A stretch of DNA of 64,000 bases from Diospyros lotus (Eukaryota; Streptophyta; Magnoliopsida; Ericales; Ebenaceae): contig NC_068347.1 in NCBI RefSeq assembly GCF_014633365.1, positions 20,544,433 to 20,608,432 of the forward strand. Direction: 5' to 3'. The translations under genes and the position numbers were made by a program. The notes below the pieces were generated by a model. The model saw nothing but the letters and a program-made list of their open reading frames with translations. It had not been told where the DNA came from and did no database searches. Below are positions 56,613-64,000 of this stretch, in pieces. How positions within the stretch are numbered: the stretch's first letter is position 1; every line of letters starts with the position of its first letter.

Positions 56613-56655
<43 letters not shown>
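56613..56655. repeat. (GA)n microsatellite
   Basis: An uninterrupted GA dinucleotide run of about 21 copies. Confidence 0.95.
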
Positions 56656-56659
<4 letters not shown>

Positions 56660-57903
56660 TTTGTCATTGTCATCCCATTGTTTAGATTTGAAAAGATCTA
56701 AAATAATGTAATTGAAATCTCATAGACAGAAAAAAGAGGAAATGAATGTTGTCATCGCTATCACCAACACCACTGCTAGCCAAGAGAGATAATAATGAAA
56801 AAAGAGGAAGTTTTTGAAACATAAGAGTATTATGATAATTTTTTAACATTTAACTATAGGGTTAGTTAATGACAAATCAAAAAACTACAATAGAACATTA
56901 AACCTTAGGGATACTCATTATATTTTCTCAATCGTTAAGGGTAATCATGTAATTATCCTAAATCTTAGGTATATCACATGCAATTTTTCCTAATTTTTAA
57001 GATTGCTAGATTTAGTGAATAAAATACAAGTTTATGGTGATCAAAAGATAGAAGACAAAACAATAATTGGCAAAGTCCTCCTTTGGATCATACCAGTTAA
57101 CTATAATCACTTAATGACTTCAATTATAAAATCTCATAGGCGTCAACAATATGAGAATTGGGCATTTACAAGATGATATTGAAAGCCAACTAATAAAGTC
57201 AGTCAATCGCCCCCTCGACTCTCACTCGGCTCAAATCACTCTTGAACATAAATTATTTTTAATTCTTGATAATATGATCAATATGGGATGATGTGTTGTT
57301 GTGTCTATTGTCACTCTTACATAATGTTTATTAATTAATATATAGATCAAAAAATATAAGATATGAAAAATATTTAAGACTTTTGTTATTTCTAATATGT
57401 TTCTTAAATTTATCTGATAATGCGTAAAAAAAAAGTCACATATTTTTTTATCTGATATTTTTTAGGTATGCTTATCTCCCCTCCCCCTTCAAGATAAACA
57501 TATCTTAGATGTTACAGATAAGAAAAATAATGCATATGTCTACCACTGTATTCAAAAAAATTTAATAAACAGTTTGATAAAAATTTTAAAATATTTCCTA
57601 ACCTTATCTTAACTATTTCATATCTTGATTTAAAAAATATTCTGATTTTATTTTGATACAATCTTATTTTATTTATTTTAATAAACACTATCTAAAAAAG
57701 AATCTAACAGAAAAGAACACCAATTGAAAAAGGAAATAAATTAATTTTTATGTGGGTTTTTTTTGTTTTTTTGTCTTGGAGACTCAATTCCTCAATGAAC
57801 AATTAATATTTGAATTTGTGCGATGGGGGCGAACTTAGCATAGTGTTAAAACCAAACAAGGGGCAGAATGAATAATTGGCCTATTCGCCTTGCTCAGTCG
57901 ACA

Positions 57904-58093
57904 ACACTCCCCAACCTGCCTATCATTGTCCCTTTTTATTAGAATAATGGATATACTTTAGGCTGACTACACACTGACATCGCATCATATGGAAAGGCTT
58001 GTGGACAGACTCTGGTGGCCCTTGCAAGGGAAACTCGAGGGGATGGCCCCGAATCCTCACTAGGATAATGGCACTTGACAGGTTGGGGAGTGT
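57904..58093. repeat. 15-bp perfect inverted repeat, 160-bp loop
   Basis: ACACTCCCCAACCTG (57904-57918) is exactly complementary to CAGGTTGGGGAGTGT (58079-58093). The loop is less AT-rich than its surroundings. The right arm directly abuts solo LTR L. It could be a small foldback element or a hairpin RNA precursor; pairing beyond 15 bp is weak. Confidence 0.7.
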
Positions 58094-58095
58094 AG

Positions 58096-59616
58096 TGTTG
58101 GGACATAATTTTTTGTGGTCTATTATTAATTGAAATTATTTTATTTTATTAAAATCAAACTAATAACATCGTCGATTATCTTGTAAGAGATGAGCACGAC
58201 AATTCTGTTGTTAATAATGGTCTACCTAATTATTAGTGGGATGCACACATTAATTTTGAATTTAAATATGACTTAACACAGATAATAGGTCATTATTTAA
58301 TTAACTAGTATTGGAAAGGTTATTAAATAAATACTTTATTTGTGGTTAGATCTATCTCCATTGCTTTAAATAGTAATGTTGGGCTATAGTTTTGTGAGGC
58401 CAACTTTTGTATGTTTTGTCTCATTAAAAAGCTACGGTTGCGTTTTTTTTGTGTTTTAATTTTTATTTTTAAATTTTGAATTCATTTTTAATTTTCTATT
58501 TTGAGAGTCTGTTTTAAAAAATTAAAAACTCGTTCTCTTTGTCATTTTAAAAAATTATTTTTTAAAACAAAAATTTAAAAATCGCGTTCTTTTTGAAATT
58601 TTGAGAATAATTTTTAAATGATATTTTATTTAATAAATTTGATTATTCAATAAATTAGAACTATTTAATGTTAATATATTATTAAAAAATATATACATTT
58701 TAAAGTTGGTGAATCTTGTAACATTTTTTTCCATTACAAAAATAAAATATGAATAAATAAATAAATTATCTTGACAAAAAAATAAGAAGCATAAAAATGA
58801 AAATTAAAGACCTAGACTAAGAAATTCATAATGTAATTGTGAATGATAAGATTACACCAAATAGTTCCATAGCAAGTGAAATTCAATTACAAGCTTCTAT
58901 ACAAATATCAGAAATAAACATAGTTCAAAAATTAAAACAATAAAATAAAATGCCAACCAGCAACTAACCACAATCTCCAACGACCACCTCCGGCCACAAC
59001 TAGTCACAATTGTTGAATCTCAATACAAATATTATGCATATATATACACACACACACACACCTAGTAAGGGGAAGTCGACGGTGGATTTGGCGATGCAAG
59101 AGGATGGTAGCTTGCGACGATAATGGCGGTGGTGGACATGATCGATGGTTGAGAGAGAAAAGAAAAAAAAAAGAAGAGAGAAAGGAAGAAAAGGAAGAGT
59201 CGGGCAACTGGGTTCTTGTTTTTCGCATTTTCGAACTAAGGGTTTGTTTTGACTGAAAACAACCAAAATGAAAATAAAGCATTTTGAGTTTTGTATGTAA
59301 ATTTTTTTTGTATTTTGGAAAATGTATTTTAAAAATAGTAAAGAGAACACGTTTTTATTATTTTAAGAAATTGAAAACTAAAACTGGACTGAAAATAGTA
59401 AAAAGAACGTAACCTACTTGTTTGAAAAGTAAGAGGAGGAAGATCTGGTCAGTCACAAGTCTATTTTGACTTGAGATTTGCATTCATATATATCAGTGTA
59501 AGATCGAATCATTTGTAATTCTATTTTATGGTGAATACAAGTATATCGTCTGTCGACTATTTTGTGTGTTCTATTTTAATTCATTTGATCTTATTATTTA
59601 ATTTTATTATCCTACA
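58096..59616 (+). mobile_element. Solo LTR L (Copia-type), split by Harbinger-like copy 2
   Basis: TGTTGGGACAT...TATCCTACA ends, flanked by TGTAG (58091-58095) and TGCAG (59617-59621), one mismatch. Without the nested element it is about 539 bp, a usual Copia LTR size. The late part contains GTAATTCTATTTTATGGTGAATACAAG, resembling the U5 of short plant Copia LTRs (this supports the plus strand). No internal domain adjoins it. Confidence 0.75.
58436..59414. mobile_element. PIF/Harbinger-like non-autonomous element, copy 2
   Basis: 979 bp flanked by TAC on both sides (58433-58435 and 59415-59417). Its ends (GGTTGCGTTTTTTTTG and the inverse GGTTACGTTCTTTTTA) and subterminal regions match 41074-42380 in order and spacing, for example TTTTGAATTCATTTT near 58480 and CTGAAAACA near 59260. 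The interior differs: shorter, with only a small GGCGGTGG part near 59125. There is no transposase. The 3-bp duplication suggests Harbinger, although TAC is not the canonical TWA. Confidence 0.75.
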
Positions 59617-59621
59617 TGCAG

Positions 59622-60880
59622 TACGTAGAAGCAAGGCAAGCCTGAGGCCCCGGGTCAACAAAAAGCAACTAGTAAGTAATGCTTGTCATTCAACAACTAA
59701 AACAGGCAACTAATTAATGCACATCATCACCCTAAATGCCACAATTCAAGTTAATGGTAATCGAAACATTAAACATAACAAGACTAAGAAGATGCCCCAC
59801 ATAACAAGATAAAATAAAGAACCAAAACAACAAGAAAAAGGGCTAATTTCTTTTGTTCTTCTCATAACTAAGTTCTCAAAGAATTGAACTTCTCCCAAAA
59901 AAGAAATAATCAGGTTACCTCATGATTCATAGTGTTAACTTGATCGTTGGAGATTTTTTTTTTTTTCTTTTTAATTGTCTTAAGATAGTCTAACATGGTA
60001 TTATGGTAACACTCTTTAATAGAATTGCTTGCATGAAGAAACATAATAATAATAATTCACAAATTGTCAAAGTTGCAGTGTTTGAGTATGAATGTAGAAC
60101 TCTCTCTCTCTCTCTCTCTCTGTGGACTCACATCACCCCAATAATAATGTCAATTACATAAAGTTGTTTTCTTAATTAACCTTGATAACTGAAGTTTGTT
60201 ATGATGGGAAAGGACACCAATACTTGTAATATCAAGCTGCAACACAAAAAGTTATTAATATCAAAACTAAAATCAATAACAACGAAGCAGAAAAAAACAT
60301 CATGTTTTTACGTGACACGCACGTCCATGGGACCTAATTAATCCTCCACCATCAACAAGAATGGTACGGTACAATAGTCTTCTCTAGCAAGCTAGCTAGA
60401 GCATATATGGACAAACATAATATGTCGTTAACAAACAAATAAATCTGGCCTCTCTCAATACTCCATTAATTCTCACCCACTAAAGAGATAAATGAGTTGC
60501 GCAAAAGCAATTAAACTCACAAGAATTGAAGTAAACATCATCAATGCATCAGCATTGAGCCAGTCCTAGTCCCATATCATGGGTGGAAGATGTCCCATGA
60601 TATGGAAAGTTTGAGGGAGGTCATAATTTTAACATTAAAATAGTTATGATAATCATTTAAACTTTGTTTATATAGCACACCCACATCAAATAATATAATA
60701 ATACTAATAAATTAGCAGTAATATTTACTGTTATTATTATATCATAGGCAAAAGATATCAAAAAAAGTTCAAAAGCTAAAAGGTGTAAATTTTTTGTATG
60801 GGGTCCTACACAAACGCGTAAACTAAATAATTTTGACATTCAAAAATTTCTCTGAATATTTTACGAAAAGAATAAATAAT
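59622..60880. other. AT-rich intergenic sequence
   Basis: No gene supported. It includes T-rich (59953-59966) and (CT)n (60100-60121) tracts. Confidence 0.5.
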
Positions 60881-60899
60881 TATCTACAAAAAAAAAATT

Positions 60900-61330
60900 C
60901 AAAATATTAAGATAAACATCATTCATAGAAATTATATCTCTAAAAAAGGGCAAGATAAACGTTATCCACAAGAGATAAACGTCATTTATAACAATCATAA
61001 TCCCAACTGAATTAGGAAAAATCAGGGTAAATGTTATCTGTAAGAATCCTAATTCTAATAAGATTAGGAAAATCAAGATAAGCATTATTTACAATAATCC
61101 TAATCTTAGATTAATTAAGATTATTCCATATTTCTCTATAAATAAACAAACATCCATTCTTGAATAATACTGATTTCAATACACTTTTCATCATCTTCAG
61201 TATGTGAATTAAGTATCAGAGTATTTGCGCGAAAACTTCTCTATGCCCTTTGACTATTTTTTTTCTTACAGATTCAAGCAGTTTGACAATGACGTTCTCA
61301 TTCAAATAAAATTATTATCATATCTAAGCA
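60900..61330 (+). mobile_element. LTR-like fragment with degenerate tandem units, TATA and primer-site-like word
   Basis: Four to five loose copies of GATAAACGTCATTTATAA and AATCCTAAT words (60900-61115) precede a TATA (CTATAAATAAAC, 61136) and then AAGTATCAGAG (61211), close to the tRNA-Met primer site TGGTATCAGAG. This order suggests the 3' part of an LTR followed by the start of an internal region. No TG start or gag is seen, so the classification is open. Confidence 0.5.
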
Positions 61331-62180
61331 ACGACGGTTGTCAAAACATAGATAAAAACAAAAAAAACAAAAAAATCTTAGAAGATATGTTTTTATAAAG
61401 AAATATTAAAATAGAGCTGGTCACTCTTTCAAATCATGGAAGCCATCTATAATAATATTTGAGGAGGCTACTAATAGTAATATATATATATATATATTTA
61501 ATTTTTATAATATAGCAAAAGATTTGAGAGAAGGGGCTCCCTAGCTTAGGTCTGTCCCTGTCTAAAATCATCACTCATTCAGTGTTAATTGTGAGACCAG
61601 AACACACACACACACCAACCTCCTCCTCCCTTTCTCTCATCTCAGTTTTTTGAGCATAAAATAAAACTAGACATCTTAGATTAATTGATCGCGGTGTGTG
61701 GGTATGGGCTTGTGATGTGGAGAGACCAATATTAGAGCCCAACATGTTACACCCAAAACCTTGAGAAAACTATTATTTATAGGCATCATTAATTAATCAC
61801 TTTGGAATTTGATTTTTTTTGGGCATATATTTGGTTTCCAGCTTTGGCACAACAAATATAGAGTAGTTCGTTAATTCCACCATCAAGTGTTAGTTCAAGT
61901 GATTAGCAGTGTTGATAATATTCCCGAGAGTTAAAAAGAGTTCTAATTTTAATTTGTAAAGTTACTTTCTCTTTCTTTTTTTGATTTTGTGATATCTTAA
62001 ATATGTACGTAGTAGTTATCTGTGAGTTATTAAAGTAAAAATTTATAATCCTATCAAGAAAGTCACAATAAGGAATTTTACTCAATTGCAATAAATATTT
62101 TTTTTTTTCCTGTAAACCAAAAGCAATAGACAATTAAGTGCTCAAATTAAATTAAATTTAAATTCTTGTGTAGGAGGAAA
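61331..62180. other. AT-rich intergenic sequence
   Basis: No gene supported. A (TA)n run is at about 61480-61498 and a short (AC)n at 61602-61613. Confidence 0.5.
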
Positions 62181-62194
62181 CGCTCCATGGATAC

Positions 62195-63345
62195 TCAATT
62201 AGGGTTGTAAATTGTCTAAAACTAGACTAAATACACTCTAGACCTGTTAAATCCAGATCTAATAATTAATAGATTGGTTTAGATTCATTTATATTTGGAC
62301 TAGATCTTATGAATTTAGATCTTAACAGATCTGGACTAGATCCATATCTAATATTTTTTCTTTAAAGAAAATATCTAACATCATTTTTCTCTCTCTCTTT
62401 TCCTTTCTCTCTCCTTCCTCTCATATGACAAAATAAAAAAAAAGGAAAAAATTTCAAAAAAATAAAAACTAAAATACTTTCATAAAGTTAAAAAAATATT
62501 TTCAAAAAAAAATTAAAAGAAAACAATCTCAAAAATAAAATAGAGATATTTTCAGAAAAATAAAAAAATACTCAAAAAAAAAAAGAGAAAGAATTTTAGA
62601 AAAATAAAAAAATTCCATGGTGGTCAGTGATGGCCATCGTCGACCACCACTAATGGTGGTCATGGCTAAGGTTTAAATATAGAACTCCTGACAATTAATC
62701 ACAAGGATTCTAGATTTGAACTTTGATGATTGATTGTTATGGTTTCAAATCTAAACCCCTAACAAGGAGTCGAATGAGATAAGAGGGGGGGGGGGGGGGG
62801 GGGGGGGGTTGTCACCATCGACAACACCATCATTAATGTTTCAACATATCACATCTTCATCAACGAGGCCGACATTTGTGCTGGTTGAAGAAGCCTTAGC
62901 AATTTGAGATTTCTGATACCACTGCTTTCTTGTTCTACCATCAATGATAGGAGGCAAGAAAGAGACCAAAAATGCAATGAAGTAAAGAAGAGATATTGAT
63001 GGTCGATCTATGATCCATAGAGAGAAACTGAGATAGAAATGAAGATTGATAGTCCATGGAGGTAGTGGCTTGACAAATGGAGATGGAGTTGAGTTTGAGA
63101 AGCGGCGATGCATGGTTTGGTAGATCTAGAAATTTGAAGTTTAGGGAAGACAAGTGCAAACAGGTGGAGATCCATAAATCCATCAAACCAGACTAGATTC
63201 GGTTCGCCTAAAATTAGATTTACTAAACCTAGCTAGAAACAAATTTAATCTAAGTTTGAACTTAATTAATTGGACTGGCCCTAGAGGGTGTAGAGTGGGT
63301 TGGATCTAGCTTAGATTCTATCCATTGATAGGCTTACAGTCGATG
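62195..63345. mobile_element. Possible non-autonomous DNA transposon with AGATCTAG-rich ends
   Basis: The left flank (from TTAGGGTTGTAAATTG) and the inverse of the right flank (TAAGCCTATCAATGGATAG) share a loose terminal pattern, and both sides hold repeated CTAGA, AGATCT and TTTAGATTC words in opposite orientations. This resembles ends of plant hAT or Mutator-type elements. The middle is A-rich and includes a 24-G run at 62785-62808. The boundaries and any duplication are uncertain. Confidence 0.35.
62785..62808. repeat. Poly-G tract
   Basis: A run of 24 G residues, broken by no other base; its length is likely imprecise. Confidence 0.9.
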
Positions 63346-63660
63346 TACCTACCATCTTATGTAGCAACTAAATAGCCTCATTAGTTTAACCATACTCTTG
63401 GGATTTTCTCTTTTTCTTATCAAGAGAGAAAAAAAAAAAAAACAATTTATAAATTCCTTTTTGAGACAATACAATACAAATATATCAATCGAAACAAGGT
63501 CATGAAAGAAGAGACAAATTAGAGTTTAGGTCAAAGGGCTTTCAAGCGGATGGTTACGGGACAAAATAGGCTGGTCCTGAGCATTCCTCACTGGGGAATG
63601 TTGCCATCGGAGACGGCAGAATTTCCCTCTCTGTCGAATTTGTCACCTTCGTCAACTTCA
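63346..63660. other. Upstream sequence of a possible right-edge gene
   Basis: No ORF of note. The DNA becomes less AT-rich from about 63530, with CTTCGTCAACTTC-type words, as in many plant promoters. Confidence 0.35.
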
Positions 63661-63662
63661 TC

Positions 63663-63672
63663 TGTTTATAAA
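63663..63672 (+). promoter_or_regulatory. TATA box of a possible gene running off the right edge
   Basis: TTTATAAATA is followed 30-40 bp later by ACAAACAAATG-type leader sequence and a start codon at 63710. The short ORF there runs into (AC)n at about 63800-63819, so it is probably a leader ORF or first exon rather than a full gene. Evidence is positional only. Confidence 0.35.
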
Positions 63673-64000
63673 TACAAGCCCTACTACTTGCCACTTCGAA
63701 AACAAACAAATGACATGTAACTCTTTGTTTCTTCTGGAACCAATGGACATCAACAGAACCCTTCTCCATCTCTCTCTATTTTATGTACATATATATATAA
63801 ACACACACACACACACACAATTAATAAAAAAAAGGGAAAAAGAATCTTTCCCATTTCTTGCTTTATCCCATGCTCCTGCAGTCCCTGCATAGAAGGCCGA
63901 TTGAGGATTAAAATATCAGCAAGAATAACACCAAGACTTTGTTATATCATGTGATGGGGTTGGTTATCTCTAATCATTTCTGTCCCGATCAAGAATTAAA

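Larger units (their letters stand above)
52444..57900. other. AT-rich intergenic sequence with microsatellites
   Basis: No gene supported in about 5.4 kb. Notable simple repeats: (TA)n near 53081, (ATAG)n at 53883-53909, (GGT)n at 54424-54440, a poly-C/poly-A junction at 54738-54781, poly-T at 55346-55362 and (GA)n at 56613-56655. Scattered AT-rich remnants of old transposons are likely but not identifiable by eye. Confidence 0.5.

Noticed and set aside
63710..63892. Complete small gene
   Set aside because: The 60-codon frame passes into an (AC)n microsatellite; at best it is a leader ORF or first exon.

Overview
This window looks like AT-rich nuclear DNA from a plant, most likely a woody eudicot. 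The evidence is plant-type chromovirus and Copia retrotransposons with initiator-tRNA-Met primer sites, a LINE with a plant-style RNase H tail, CACTA and PIF/Harbinger-like DNA elements, many TA/GA microsatellites, and one intact plant-specific EF-hand gene. I see no prokaryotic genes, rRNA, tRNA or CRISPR. The species cannot be read from the sequence.

Positions 1-47660 are a deep nest of transposable elements. A decayed Tekay-like Ty3/Gypsy element (C, 5916-27984, +) is split by a minus-strand non-autonomous LTR element (B, TSD CTTGG), by solo LTRs in gag (E), at the start of reverse transcriptase (F) and in integrase (G, TSD CCTAT), and near its 5' end by further LTRs (D, a Copia-type solo LTR, and a family A pair). 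To the right, a minus-strand LINE is split by a deleted Copia element (I, 31019-46301, TSD TTGAT). That element is split by solo LTR J (TSD CTTTA), which is split by solo LTR K (TSD GTCCG), and by solo LTR H (TSD ATGAT), which carries a PIF/Harbinger-like element. Most boundaries were set from TG...CA ends plus 5-bp duplications read directly from the sequence. No element here encodes an intact protein set: the coding parts are pseudogenes, with stops mostly where Gln or Arg codons are expected.

Positions 47660-64000 are sparser. The only convincing host gene is a 125-codon, intronless PBP1/KIC-like calcium-binding EF-hand protein at 48998-49375 (minus), with a GA-rich leader and a duplicated TATA-bearing promoter segment. 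The rest is AT-rich intergenic DNA with microsatellites, a solo Copia-type LTR (L) holding a second copy of the Harbinger-like family, an LTR-like fragment near 60.9-61.3 kb, and a possible promoter of a gene running off the right edge.

Across several LTR families the U3 regions hold clusters of short near-palindromic words (GTCGAC/GTCAAC, ATCCGGAT) or longer tandem repeats (30 bp and 48 bp). That recurrence, the layered insertion chronology and the missing primer site in element B are the points most worth following up.
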